A stretch of 64,000 bases of DNA. Origin: Lepeophtheirus salmonis. Its lineage: Eukaryota; Arthropoda; Copepoda; Siphonostomatoida; Caligidae. Position numbers and translations under genes: made by a program. This document shows, one piece after another, positions 1-12,062 of this stretch (the first letter of the stretch is position 1; every line of letters begins with the position of its first letter). The stretch lies in the NCBI RefSeq assembly GCF_016086655.4, contig NC_052136.2:38200866-38264865 (forward strand). The letters are read 5' to 3'. The notes under the pieces are model-generated. The model made no database searches, was not told the origin of the DNA, and worked only from the letters and a program-made list of their open reading frames with translations.

Positions 1-228
1 TACATTTACTAATGGATCCTCTACATTCCTCAGATCAGCTTCGTTATATTTCATTTAGGAAATTCTACAACCATTTTATATTCAAATTTATCGTTAATTT
101 TTTTCTTCTTAGGGAAATATAAGATATGTCTTAGACCTCGAGGAAATTTTTAGAACTGACTTAAACAAAGAAGAAATTGATTGACGTCATCAAGAATCGA
201 GTTTTATAAGTTTTTAGGAATGATATGC

Positions 229-303
229 AGGACTGAACTGGACTGGATCGAGACTGAACTGGCCGGGACTGAAGTCTTCAGTCCTAAATAAGGACCGAAG
301 AAC
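229..303. repeat. GGACTG-rich short interspersed repeat, copy 1
   Basis: Imperfect iterations of GGACTGAACTGGACTGG are followed by the partly inverted form TTCAGTCCTAAATAAGGACC. A related copy lies at 52120-52190 with the same AGGACCGA and GGACTGGACTGGACT pieces. The shared vocabulary in two places 52 kb apart indicates a dispersed repeat rather than chance. No function is evident. Confidence 0.5.
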
Positions 304-2498
304 AACACTAATGCTGTGGTGGTTTTCGGAAATTTTTTTTCCATGAAAAAATGAAAAGATACGGAATATTTTTGTAATTTGTAACTAAACCTCTTTTCCT
401 AGTTTACATATTATGTCAGAATTATTGATGTCGGGCATTTTGGATACTTAAAATAATGTTTGTTTTATACTTATTACGTTTTTATTAATATTTAAGAAAA
501 TGGTGAACTACTACCGTGTATTTGGATGACGAAATAGAACTGTCAAATAAGATAACTTAAAACTTTACAATCTATCAAATATCAATCTATTTAACGAGTA
601 TATTTCTTATATATAAGACCCTGATAGGGAGTGTTTAACGTCCGGTACGACTACTCAGTTTATTTAGGACGCTAGTATTGTTGAAATAATAGACAGTTCA
701 TATTATGATAAATAAAAGTTAATAATAATGATGAAAACATAATCGTGATAAATGAGGAATCCGAGCTGAAAGCATTAAATTTCATATAATTACAGTAGAA
801 CAAATTTCTTGAGAACCATTCGTAGACAAGAATGAAATTGAAACTAATCAAGATTTTAAAAAAATTGACAATTTATAAAGACATTTCAAAGTCTTAATAA
901 GGATTCTGCAACGTCACATTTTTAGAATGATGTCTTCAATTCAGCCACACGTTTTCTTTAATGAAACTTAGTTTTTGAGCAGAAATTTAGATGTATTTAG
1001 TGAATAAATTGACATCTTTTCAAATACTGTATCAAACAGATGATTGACAAGCTAAGCTTTCATGTATATCTGCCCTTAACATAGAAAAACATATATATCT
1101 ATATTTTGAATGAAATTGAAGACTGCACTTTTATATCAATGACGAGACAGCATCAAATATTTTTTTTAATGTATTAGATGACACATATAAAGTTGCTCAA
1201 CGTGAGCTTTTGTGTCTCAAAGGATTTTTTGTAAATATTGAATTACTTAAAGGACTCATTGATGGACAAAGTTATTAAAATTACTTATAGTATTGCTACA
1301 TACTTTAAATCTTATGACAAATGATAATAATGCTTAGATAAATATAGATCCTGTTATAGACCTTTTTCAAATTGATTGACTAGAGAGCCCCCTAGCGGCA
1401 ATTCATGTACATCAAATAGTCCCAATATGTATTAAACCTTGTCTGTTTATTTGAGCAACGTTAATTTAAGGGAATGTTATCTTAGCAACATTCATTTGAG
1501 CCATTATTTATTATTTCGGCAACATTTCAAATAGTATACAATACTTGATGGATGACGTCCTTATTAAACGTCATCACTCACCAGAGCGGGGTTAAAAATC
1601 AAATGAAAGAAATCTAGCGGGAACAACTGGGACTCTTATTGGATTTCGTCTCAGCTCTGCAAGCTCCTGTAGAGGGATGAATTAACACAACTTATTGAAT
1701 CGTATGGAATTCTAACACTATGATTGAATGCTATATGTGGATTAGGATCTTTAAAAAAGGATTTCCATTCTCCGATCATTTTTGTTGTCGAATATAATGA
1801 TTGTAAACCTTTGATTCATTTGCCATTTTTGACTTATAATCTATAGCTACTTTAGGTTTAATATCAGAAAAGGTCGATCCCTAAATAAATACTTGTCCAA
1901 ATTAATGTAGCTAAGATGACACTCGCTGAAGGTAATGCTCCTCAAATGAATGCACGCTATATCGAAGATATGCCTTTTATGGTAATATAATCTTGTTTTC
2001 ATAATGTAGCCAATAAATACGCAATTACACTACATATTAAACCGATATGTTTATTATATGGTCCTATCTTCTCGTCTCTATCTTATCCAAAATAATTAAT
2101 TGCTCAAATTTTAGGGCTTTCAGCTCATTTTAATTTGATCTTATTTTAATATTTTAACTATTATTCTTTAGTATCAAGTAAACTACAATACAATTGTTGA
2201 ATCTTTTGTGTAAAGATATATGAGGGTTTACTTCAAGTCTTTTTTTGTGGGAAATTTGTTCATTTTCATTACTAAATACATCAATGTGAAGACTCAACAT
2301 GAAGTCATTTTGGTATTTGATGTAATCTGTGGCGTTGAAAATAAGTTTTTTTAGTTAATTCGCATAATTAACCTGTGTTTCAATGTGTATTAATTTCTTG
2401 AAACTCCACAAAATATAATTCTTAAACAAACCTCATCAAATCGTCTTTTTAAAGAGAAGAAGTTCTATGATTTAGAACGTTTCTTGTTCATAAGAGTT

Positions 2499-2575
2499 AA
2501 AATGCTACAATAAACTAAATTTTGGAGCACGACAATTACGAATGTGTTTAAAAATTTATGTTATTGTAGCATTTT
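2499..2575. repeat. 15-bp perfect inverted repeat (hairpin)
   Basis: AAAATGCTACAATAA at 2499-2513 is exactly complementary to TTATTGTAGCATTTT at 2561-2575, with a 47-nt spacer. It could be the two ends of a tiny MITE or a transcribed hairpin. Nothing else supports either reading. Confidence 0.55.
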
Positions 2576-3139
2576 TATTCATATATTATAAATCAAAAAT
2601 ATTTTTCATTTCGAAAACGATAATTGCTGAAATTTGAAAAATTAAGGTTGTAGAATTCTTACAAATAAATTGTCTGTTCCCAATTCCGTCATCTCGTGTA
2701 AACCTCCGATAAATATACAAAATCCCCTTTAAATAATAGTTATACAGGTATGAACGCTATTTTCTTGATTGTTTGTTTACTATAATCAGGTTATTGTTGC
2801 CATCTAGCGGCTTTAAATGTTTTGTTAGTTTGATCCTACCCTATTGGTTAATGATATATACTCATTACATAAATGATCCTGAAGTTTAACTTTCATTCAA
2901 TGATTAACTTTGAATCTAAATAACAAGAATGATATGACATAAAATAAACAAATGAATGGTGCCTTAGAATAAAAGTACGTTATGCGTTATTTATTTATAT
3001 TTTCCATTTGTTTTGTTTTTTAGATATTTCTCAAATCGATTATCAATTAATCCGTCTTAGAGTTTTGTATTTTGCTAAAATAGAATTGAAACGTAGCTAT
3101 GACTATTCTTGTTCATTTCATCACGAGTTTGATCCAAAC

Positions 3140-3660
3140 AAAAAAGCTTAAGTTGTAATAATTAGTGATTCATGGAAGATGCCAGTTTGCTTCGATTTGA
3201 CACAATTTTGAAAACCTTTTTGACATTATTAAACAAATAGAAAAAAGAGGCATTTTCATCGTGGCATGGTTTCATATATGCACCCTTCAATTGTGAGATT
3301 ACTCAAACATTTTGAGTCAAGGAAGAATATCCTTAGTTTTGAAATCCGTATAACACATTAAAAAATATGTATGTATTTTATGATACACCTCATCTTATCG
3401 AACTCATACGAAACCATCTTCTCGATAAAGGATACCTCTAACCAGAAGGATCTACAATTATATACAATGATTTTCTTGCATTGATGTCAAAATGTCCTCT
3501 CGAGGTAATTCCAGATTGTTTCATCAATTCATCTCTGCTCTTTAAATGGGCATTAAAATTGATAGTTTCATTATTACCTTCAGATAGAAGAGCCCAAGAT
3601 AGGAATTAGATCCAGGAGGAAGGCCTATCTCTCAAATACAATGCCTATTTAGTATAAATG
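3140..3660 (+). mobile_element. P-element/THAP9-like transposase fragment (decayed)
   Basis: Forward-strand pieces in different frames align in the order expected for the RNase-H-like catalytic part of P-element/THAP9 transposases. WKMPVCFDLTQF (3173-3208) corresponds to the family's WKxPxxxDFDT strand. IIKQIEKRGIFIVAW (3225-3269) is the following helix and strand. DTPHLIELIRNHLLDKGY (3382-3435) is the strongly conserved DxPHLxKxxRNxLL block. Stop codons and frameshifts separate them, so it cannot encode a working transposase. No THAP zinc finger is visible upstream. A separate P-like remnant lies at 58-59 kb on the other strand. Assignment rests on remembered family motifs. Confidence 0.6.
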
Positions 3661-4151
3661 TAATTCTTCTAATCAAAGATATAATTGTTTGCTACCGGAG
3701 TACATATTGGAATAATTATATGACATTACTAAAATAACCATATTTTAAACACTTTGATAAAATCTAAATTGCTAATAATTAGTTCAATATAATATAATGT
3801 GTTGTATTAAACATTAAATCTACTTTAATTAAAGAATGATAATTTTCTATGTCAATCCTGACGTCAAATCAGTGAGTTATTGAATGAGAAAGGAAAACCT
3901 GCTACAACGAAAAATCAATTATAGTATAATCCTTTTCATGACCAACATGTATACTGAAAATGTTATAGTACATAATAAACCCTCTACATGTTGGGAAGTT
4001 GGTAATGTATTCATCAATAGGTACATATAGCACTTAAATATACATTAAAGTTGGAAAAAAGGTATACAGTTGCAAACCGCGCCAAGAGTAAGTACCTAAA
4101 AGGAGGTTGCTATTTATATTTCTACCTTAATAATGAAAAAACTATAAGTCT
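3661..4151. other. AT-rich spacer, no gene seen
   Basis: There is no coding similarity. It contains one CRE palindrome (TGACGTCA at 3859). Weak P-transposase-like residues may persist to about 3660, but I cannot follow them further. Confidence 0.4.
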
Positions 4152-4951
4152 CTAGTGATTAATACAGTTTTGCATACGTTTGAACAAGTTTTTGAAGCAT
4201 TTTTGATTGAGATACCTCCAAAACATAGGTTTTGAAGGAACTAGTGGTTTCTTTTGGCGATGGAAACCGCTGACCACGCAATATATTTTTATGTATAGGA
4301 ATATAAAAAAGTCGTCGTGAGATAAATCAGGGGTGTTTGGCGGATTACCCAACATTTTGATATTTTTACTAGCCAAAAATCTCTTTTTTTTAATCGAAGT
4401 GTGAACACTTGCATTGTCATGATGAAGAATTATTCGTCTCTTCTCTGTCATTCTTCAGTTTTTTTGGGAGACATATCGCAGACAAAATGTATCATTCAGA
4501 ATTTGTTTCAGAATTTCCCACTGAAATACATAACCTTCAAACCGAAAAAACAGACACTATTTTCTCTGATGTACTTCTCCCACGTACAAGTTTTGTTGCA
4601 TTTGGCTCATCTTGAAAGACCCATACAGTCGATTGATGTTTTGTTTCAAGCTAATATGGATAGATCCAAAATTTCAGCATTTCCTAGCACCAATCGACAC
4701 AACCCTTCTTTTGATTATTTGTCAGATTACGTGGGATAAAACGGGAAAATATTTTGGACAACCTACATGAAATACTTAGTGTAGGAACTCCGGTTTCGTT
4801 TGAATTCGTAATTCCCGATTTATATTGTAATGTAGGATGATGCATGAACACTATATAAGAAATCAAATTCATCGATGCTCTGTTGCCGTGATAACCTATG
4901 TCGAAAGTTATGAAAAATGATTGCACGAAAGTGTTCAAGAGTCAATTTCAT
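4152..4951 (-). mobile_element. mariner-family transposase, near full length but inactive
   Basis: Reverse-strand remnant of a mariner (SETMAR-like) transposase of the usual length. The ATG at 4951 opens the helix-turn-helix region (LTLEHFRAIIFHNFRHRLSR). Next comes RNLTNNQKKGCVDWC (about 4684-4730), the conserved linker before the catalytic core. ETKHQSTVWVFQDEPNATK (about 4590-4650) follows the site of the first Asp. HHDNASVHTS (about 4390-4420) carries the second Asp and PPNTPDLSHDDFF (about 4315-4350) carries the third catalytic Asp of the D,D34D triad. It ends with FKRMQNCINH, the usual C-terminal RMQKCI block. Several frameshifts and stops break the frame. I could not identify terminal inverted repeats with confidence. 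Confidence 0.85.
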
Positions 4952-5740
4952 TATTTTACTGGAATTAATATTTCAAATCACTATAAAATACTCAAATCAC
5001 GTGTAAATAACAAAAACTTATTATAAGTTGATATTTGTATATACCACAAGAATAACTGGATAAAACAGATGGGGCTAACAAGGCATAATTTCTTTGAGAT
5101 CAGAAATATAAATAGCATCCAACGTGTATAGAGAAAATTTATAAAATCATATCCATTATAAGTAACATTCAGACAAACTTTCTTTCAAACCTTAATTAAC
5201 CTTTTAGCAAATCTCTTTTTGACTTATTCAAACTTTACTTAAAATATTAAATTTTAATACATGATTAAAATATTTCAATTTGTAAAATTTTCGAACTCTT
5301 TCAGCCATTTTACAATCATAAATTTAAATATTAAAATAATCGCATTGGTTTAAAACAAGAAAAAAAACCATATATTTTTTCAATTTATCTTACAACATTA
5401 GTTTGAAGTATCAAAAAGATATCATATGTAATTATTATACTTAAAACATTATATCTTCATTTATGATAAAAAATTGTATGAAATAAAATTACTTTTTTAG
5501 AATTAACAAGCCCCAGAAATGTGATCTTTAATTTGTATGAAGTTGAATGTAATATATACAATAACAACTGATATTACATTAACAACAATATGTATACCTT
5601 AAATAATTTAAAATAAAACAGGAACAGAAAGATTTTGACGTGGATAAATTAATTAAATTAATGAAATCCTTAATAAAAATTACAAAGTTTACAATAATTC
5701 GGAGAAATTCATTTTTCAACAAAAAAAATTTGAGTTGATT
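4952..5740. other. AT-rich spacer, no gene seen
   Basis: Very A/T-rich sequence with scattered A and T runs. No coding similarity, structured RNA or clear repeat was found before the segment shared with 12.5 kb. Confidence 0.4.
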
Positions 5741-5743
5741 CGA

Positions 5744-5880
5744 AAAGATATTTCAGAACCAATCTAAAAAGTACTGGCGATCAAATCTATTTTAAACAAA
5801 TTTGAAGTAATTTTATAAAATTTGTGTTACAAAAATCCCAGTTCCCTAACAAACTAGGCAAGGAAAACTCAAAAAGTGAC
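5744..5880 (+). repeat. Coding-like dispersed segment, copy 1
   Basis: On the forward strand this reads LIRKDISEPI, a stop, then KVLAIKSILNKFEVIL and NPSSLTN. It closely parallels 12543-12690 (DLKDVSEANQKIPALKSIL... NPSSLTK). The two copies match at the DNA level and the differences largely keep the peptide, suggesting a shared former coding region. I do not recognise the protein. The frame here is broken by at least two stops. Confidence 0.5.
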
Positions 5881-6609
5881 TTCTTGCTGTAGAGGATCTC
5901 TTAAACAAAGTTCAGTATTTTTGAACTAAACAGAAGATAAAATAGTGATGAAATAATACAATACTACCCAAACTATGTTTGGGAGACATGGCCTAAAATT
6001 CATTTTCCGATAGAGTGGGAAAGAAAGGGAAAATGTTAGGAATTCATACGTTTATGTTAATTATATATACATTATAATTTATTTATTTGTCAAGAAAGGG
6101 TTTATAAGTCTATTGCCGGTCGGGTCTTCTTTGGTTTGCTCTCTACATTAAATGTAAGTCACAACGTCACCTCACTAACACAAAAATACCCTGAGTATTT
6201 TGTTGCCAGCTAGCAATTCCCTTTTCTGACTTGATACTTCATGGTTATTTCATAATTTATTCTTTTTGATAAATTAACAAAGTAATATGTTATTCTATGC
6301 TTATGCTCTGTTTCCAAAAGAACAGGATTACAGTTTCTTGCTGATTCTCGTCGTTAATATAATATATATATTGCCCATTTTATTGTTTCTATTAAGAAAT
6401 TTTGGGCTATCACAGACAAATACACTTGTATAAACACTTTTTTTAATGTATTACTAAGCAATATCGAATTTTATACTATGTAGATTTTAATTATATATAA
6501 TTCATTTTAAAAATGGTGAAGAAATAATAGAACAATGATATTCGTAGATAAATGGCAGTTGGTATGAGAAAAAAAGTGACTTAAAAACATGTTGACTGAA
6601 GTAAATCCG
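5881..6609. other. AT-rich spacer, no gene seen
   Basis: The sequence runs from the end of the coding-like repeat to the first copy of the dispersed family. No recognisable gene was found. The section near 6110-6230 is less A/T-rich but gives no coding match. Confidence 0.4.
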
Positions 6610-7060
6610 ATAATTTTTTTAGGTAGCCTGGTTTTTTATTGGAATTGGTTATCTGAAGAATGAATTTTCTTTTCCTTAGCTGCTGTCAATATTATTTAAA
6701 CTTGAGTAGTGAAAATCTTCCCCCTAAATTGATTCAATTATATTCAAAACCTGATTGAATATTCATGTATGCACATAAAAAACTGAAGATTTGTTACGGA
6801 GTTATTATTTTAAGTCATTATTTGACTCAGAGTTGAATTGGAGGTCCACATCGGAGTAATTCTAGCAAATGTCCTTGTACATTACCTTTTCTCCATCCTC
6901 CTTTGTCACAGCTGGTGGTAGCAGATCTAATGAATTGTCATGAGCATTATTCTATTTATTTTTCAAAACATTTTCAAAGTGTCTGGTTTACCATGTCGAT
7001 TTTCGGTTTTTTTTTTACCGAAATATGCTCATTGTACAAAAGATTTTCATATCTAAAAAT
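6610..7060 (+). repeat. Unnamed dispersed repeat family, copy 1
   Basis: It carries three modules found in the same order elsewhere. The first runs from a GGAATTGGTTATCTGAAG-like start to TTTTCTTTTCCTTAGCTG. The middle has TTTGACTCAGAGTTGAATTG and GGAGTAATTCTAGC. The last has GCAGATCTAATGAATTGTCA and GTCGATTTTCGG. The best relatives are at 23.3-23.6 and 44.9-45.2 kb. It looks non-coding; the 60-codon frame inside is not conserved between copies. Confidence 0.55.
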
Positions 7061-8040
7061 GTTCTTCTATAAACTTATTTCTTAGTTAAGTAATAATTTG
7101 TGTGACCGCTGATCGGGAATTGCAGGGACACACCTAAAATTATTTTTATGTTATTAAATTACTGAGTAATAATTAAATATGGGAGTTGGGTGTAAAAATA
7201 GACACAGTTCCGGGGTAAATTAACACTTGATCGATGTACACATTTCTGCGAGGATTACATTTTGGGCAATTTTTCAAATTTGTGGAGCTTATAATAGATT
7301 AGTGCCCATTTTACAAATTAAGGTAAGCGAGTTTTCTAATTGATTGAAGTGAAGTCACAGCACTTAAAGCAGGTGAACATCAGACCAGGTTTAAATATAT
7401 TTTCATAAAACTACGTAAACAACGATTCCTATCCATACCTAGATATATACTTGGGAAAATTGTCTAAATCCTTGTGACTATAAATGAAAAAGAAAAGTAT
7501 ATGTTGGCAAATTTGATAGACAACATATTTGTTGAAAAAATCACAAAATATAGAAAAGTTATTTTTTCTTGCTAATGCGTTTAAATTTTCAAAATGGGGA
7601 GAAATAATTAAAATTGCAGCTTATCAACATATTCTTTTATTTTGGAACAATTTTCGCATCTCTACCTATAAAACAAGCGGTGAAAAGTGACTATTAACTT
7701 GAGTAAATTCCCTCTCTTCTCTATTCTTTACTCTGCAATATTTCTTAAAATTTAAATCATAAGTTTTGAGTATATAGAAATCGTACACAATAAAGATACA
7801 AAACAAGTTTTAAATGAAAGATTAAAGTATGAATAAGTACATTTGATAATTTTTTTTTAACTAACGATTTATCCTATAATTTTCTTTGTCCAGGATATTA
7901 ACATTTACTTTTTTTATGTAGAATTTTCTAAAGCCGTGCCTCATGTGCCTTAAAGATGTGACAAGTGCCTGTTTTTGAATTTATTTCATAGCTTTAAATA
8001 AAAATAATTCTACAAATTAACACACAAAAGATGCTCAGAA
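7061..8040. other. AT-rich spacer, no gene seen
   Basis: No coding similarity was detected in either strand. The sequence is mostly short A/T-rich words with a few T runs. Confidence 0.35.
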
Positions 8041-8044
8041 CACC

Positions 8045-8830
8045 ATTTCTGAGTTGACTTGGAGGCATATGAGGGGGAATTGCCTTGCATGGACTCCAAT
8101 GGCAAGGGAAAATTTGCAGGTGCTAATTATTCCCTCAGAGCGGTTGCGAGTAAGTGCAGGCTAAGCAAACTTTTTCAGAATCTCAGTTTGATAGTGCTCA
8201 CTGTTGATCCTCTTGTTGCAGTCCACCTCATGAAGCTTACTGACTCCCAGTGAGCCCCAAATGCACCCCACACCAGTCTCTTTATTAGATGCCTGACAAC
8301 TAAGACAGGGGGGAACATCTTGATTTTTCCTGGCTCAAACCCTATCATTTTGGGGAATTTTTGAGCAAGTTATCTGGAAGAAGCTCTCATCTGACGAAAC
8401 CACACGTTTCCAGTCCTCCACAGACCACTCCCTCTTGTCAACTACAAACGCTAAACTCTTCTTCTTCATCTACTCTGGTTGCAAGGTTTTGGAGGGCCTT
8501 TTGTAGGCCTGGGTTCCCAGAGAGTCCTTCAAGTACCTTTTTACTGTTTCCCTAGAGATCTTGTATCCCTTTGATTTTAGCCAGACAGACAATTTTAGGG
8601 TAGACTGACGTTTTTCCCAACACTTTTGGATATGACCTGTTTTGCAATTGGCGAGATTGAAGAAGGACGACAGGAGATTGGTTTTTCTTCTTGAATCTCA
8701 CCACGCTCATGAGTTGCCACCATATCTCAACAGACCTCAAACTGACACCAAGTTCCTCAGCAACTATCTTCTTGGAAATTCCAACGAGTAATTTGGCCAC
8801 TTATCTCGGTTCTGGGAGACATTAGTATTT
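8045..8830 (-). mobile_element. Tc1-like transposase, decayed copy
   Basis: On the reverse strand it starts near 8800 with MAKLLVGISKKIVAEELGVS, a helix-turn-helix, followed by SVEIWWQL. AKIKGIQDL and VKRYLKDSLG then lead into DWKRVVSSDES (about 8375-8410), which carries the first catalytic Asp. The block NDRV-stop-ARKNQDVPPCLSCQAS follows. LHEVDCNKRINSEHYQTEIL (about 8180-8240) is the strand before the second Asp. The expected QDGAPxHTA motif is degraded to NSPSYASKSTQKW (about 8042-8080). The third catalytic region is missing, so the element is truncated as well as frameshifted. Confidence 0.75.
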
Positions 8831-9763
8831 TGGATGGTAAATTTTTCCCAATTTGTCACTTGCACTCAGGAACAATAAAATACAGTTTATTTCAATTTTT
8901 CAGAGGATCTATTAATTAAAAAAAACATTCAAAACAAGAAAGGAAAAGTACTTTACTAGCATCATTTTGTTTTAGCAGGATCATAGCCAGCAAGATGGTG
9001 GAAAGAGTGCGAAATCGAAAACGACAATCTATATGTGTCACCCACTTTTCAGTTGGGATCTCCTTTTCTCTAGTACTCTTTAGCTTAATTTATAAGGACA
9101 GCATCATTGCTTGATCTAAGAAATAATAGTGTTGGAACGAGAGTGCGTAACTAAAGCTCAGCGTGTCATATTAATAAAAGAAAAGGGAAACACCTATCTA
9201 TGTTATTAGAGCAAAATTTGTCTACCTGTTTATCGACACCTTATAAGTCTGAGCATTTTAAGGTATTAGTATAAGTAAAACTAATCTAATATCCGAGATA
9301 ATCAGATTTGTATATATACATTGTACATATTTATAAATATTTTGTATTCATTTTTTCGTTTTTCAAATAAAAATTCACTCTAACATAAAAAATTTAATAC
9401 ATCATCAATAGCCATAAAAGAGAAAAAGTATAACGCATTGAGTTCACGTTGAACTCATTCTGTTTTTTTCATTAAATTTTATTTCAAATGAAGCATGAAT
9501 ATTTTATGATGTAAATTCATATGTGGAATGTATATACTTGTAAATATAAAAAATACGCGGAGTAAAATATAACTTATTATATCAAATATTTATTAGGTAA
9601 ATTATGAAATCAATGATAAAATATCTCCTCATGAAAGTCGGCTGAAAGAGATCATTAATTACCTTCGTTTTTTCTTTCTTTTTTTAAATATCCATGTATT
9701 AACCCTAAAAATTCATAAATCACAGAAAATTGAATAATTTAACTTAATACTTTTAGTTTCACC
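8831..9763. other. Spacer, no gene seen
   Basis: A segment at 8985-9065 is richer in GC than its surroundings and may be the outer end of the preceding Tc1-like copy, but I found no matching inverted repeat. The remainder is A/T-rich without coding similarity. Confidence 0.35.
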
Positions 9764-10380
9764 ATGAAGCAGCAAGGCACACGCAAAGTCATTGCAGAAT
9801 TTTTTAAGGGCATCAACGATACTAAGGCAATCATAAAAGTAACGAAATATACAAGGAACTATGACGTGTGCAAGCCACTGAAATCGGGTAGGGGCTTTAC
9901 TATTGCTCTTGTGGTTCACATAAAGCCAGAAAATGCACTGGCCACATTTTAGCTGTGCTCAAGAGGTCCATCAAGGCAAATCCTGGCATTTCAATGGTTG
10001 TTCATGCTCAAAAGAGGTATATCAGTAGGAAAACTGTGTCTTGAGCCATCAAGTACGCTCTTGGTTTGAAGTCCTACATGAGGGGATGGTATCACCTTCT
10101 TACCTTTGCAAATAAATCTTATTTACATAATTTGGACATAATTAGTGATGAGTCAAACTTCACATTGGACACTGCCTACAGACCAATAGCTGGCTCACAG
10201 AAAACAGAGATAATGTTTCTCCTGCGTTGAAGACCAAGTTCCCGTCCAAGATTAGGGTTTTTTGCTTGATCACCAGTGACGGGCATGTTATACTGCCCAC
10301 ATACCTTCCAGAGAAAAGTTCTAGATAGAGTTTGTATATGTATCCTGTATGGTTACCCACACCTTTGAGCGTATGAGGCT
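9764..10380 (+). mobile_element. Tc1-like transposase, N-terminal two thirds, decayed
   Basis: An ATG at 9764 in the context CACCATGAAG opens MKQQGTRKVIAEFFKGIND. The DNA-binding end of the helix-turn-helix is YDVCK. After a stop come VLKRSIKANPGISMVVHAQK and RYISRKTVS-stop-AIKYALGLKSYMR, typical of the second helix-turn-helix of this Tc1 group. IISDESNFTLDTAYR (about 10137-10181) holds the first catalytic Asp in the SDExxFT context. Weak similarity continues to about 10370. The QDGAP and SPDLNP motifs are absent, so the C-terminal half is lost. Confidence 0.75.
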
Positions 10381-10384
10381 AAAA

Positions 10385-11685
10385 CATGCATGATTGCCTT
10401 CTTTTTACTTAGTCAGGCTGAGACGGGGGTAAAGATTTTCGGGTGGGTTGTAATAATAAATTATTTTGATTGCCCTAAAAAGGCCCTGTTACTTATTAAA
10501 AAAAAATTACGATCACAATAGAATGAAAGAAACATATGATGTCCTTGATTTTTTTTCTGACATATGTGGTGCACTCACATATAAATAATATTTATGATTA
10601 ATCAAGTAAAGGAAAAAATTCTAACTAATTTGTTTACTTCAATTAACGATAATTTTTGATAACGCAATTCTACTATCTTCGCAAGTTGATGCTAGTGTTT
10701 GATAATATATTAAGCGTTTGAGCCTCTAACCTTCAATGACAAACCTAATTTGGAAATTTTTATTGAAAGAACTCATGTTCTTTATATCATTTGAGATTTA
10801 TAGTCGATATTAAAGAGTAAGAAGCTTTTTTACTATTTTATACTTACACTCACGACTTGAAATATAAATAATAATACGGAAAGTATTGACTATTTTCGTC
10901 CTTCTTTTCCCCATCCAATATTTCCAATAAATGATCTGTATCCCATTACTTCAACTTCTGTTTTAGCCTTCGAAGAATATAATTGTATTGTTGAGAGGAA
11001 TATAAAATATGAGTTAGGATCTATGCCACAAATTGCTCTTTGGACGATGAGGAGGAGGTTGGTTCCTTAATTCTAAGCCTGCACAAAGTGTTTATTAGAA
11101 CAGCTGAGAGGATATTTCTGCATTAATAATTTTGTTGATGTCCTCAATGCTGCATAATTTATGAAATTATATTTTTATTTGTTATCACTGTGAACATTAA
11201 AGATGGAATTAAGTAAAAAATATTGAGTTAAAGAGATAAAGTAAACCGATGGGACGCAACGAAGAGGACTTTTTTTTTAGTAATTTCCAGAAGCAAATGA
11301 CGATACTTTGGATCTTATTAGTTTATATTTATTCTAAATTATTCTTCTGAGGTGATGCATTCTTTACTATAAAGTAAATTAAATTTATATTATATGTAAA
11401 TGATCGATTTTTGCTTAATCAAAATAGAAAAATTAATATGGAATATAGTTTAGGATTATTAATCATTCAGATTTCCCTATATATGTAAAGTGATTCTATA
11501 TATCTGTGCCATAGGATAGATTGTTTGGAGATTTCGGTTTTTTGTACATAACTTTCATCTCAATCAATTATACACGGGTTTTCATTTTCGAACAAATATG
11601 ACTTTTTTTTAATTAAAAAAAATCAGTATCAAAATAACAGTAATTCAGCTATTTATTAATGTTTTTCGAATGATTTTTGCAGAAT
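10385..11685. other. Spacer, no gene seen
   Basis: No coding similarity was found. The 10930-11100 part, around CCCCATCCAATATTTCC, is less A/T-rich but has no recognisable domain. Confidence 0.35.
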
Positions 11686-11689
11686 GAGG

Positions 11690-12062
11690 TGGATTTAATA
11701 TAGGAAGGCTTGATGTAAGGAATTCAAAATAGGAGAGGAGTTTAATGTCAGAAACTAATTTAAGGTTGAAAGAGGGCTGGAGGTAAGAAACTGATTTCTG
11801 ATAGGAGGAGAATTTAAGGTAGGAAAGTGAGCTTAGACTGGGAAGAGCACTTGCAAACTGAGTTACAATAGGAGGATATTTTGAGATATAAAATATAGTT
11901 ACAGGTGGGAGGAGAGCTTGGAGTAGAATGAGGCTTAAGTGTAGAGAATGGATCTAAGTTAGGAGGAGAGTATGAAGAACAAAATTCACTTAAGGTAGGA
12001 TTAATGCTCGATTTAGGAAACGGATACAAGGTTAAAGGAGTAAGTAGGTTAGTAAGAGCACC
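11690..12062. repeat. Diverged purine-rich minisatellite (~36-bp unit)
   Basis: About ten imperfect units share the pattern ATAGGAGGAGAGYTTRAGGT, then GGAAAMTGAGYTTA. Anchor words such as GGAGGAGA, TAAGGTAGGA and a recurring TTA end return every 33-38 bp. The forward strand is almost purely purine between the T pairs. An open frame on the reverse strand (11814-12029) is only a by-product of the repeat. Confidence 0.65.

Larger units (their letters stand above)
1..3130. other. Region without a recognisable gene
   Basis: I see no coding segment with recognisable similarity here. It contains a GGACTG-rich repeat near 229-303, a CRE palindrome (TGACGTCA) at 182, two sites resembling the CTCF motif (1386 and 2798), and a 15-bp inverted repeat at 2499-2575. 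A 22-codon stretch starting at 1915 has coding-like composition, but nothing supports it beyond that. Confidence 0.5.

Noticed and set aside
1558..1576. GATGACGT...ACGTCATC 8-bp inverted repeat
   Set aside because: Short arms; expected occasionally given the frequency of ACGTCA words in the window.
1915..1980. 22-codon stretch MTLAEGNAPQMNARYIEDMP followed by GTAATA
   Set aside because: Possible exon, but no neighbouring exon, acceptor or family similarity was found.
11814..12029. 71-codon reverse-strand frame rich in Ser and Pro
   Set aside because: Produced by the purine-rich minisatellite read from the other strand.
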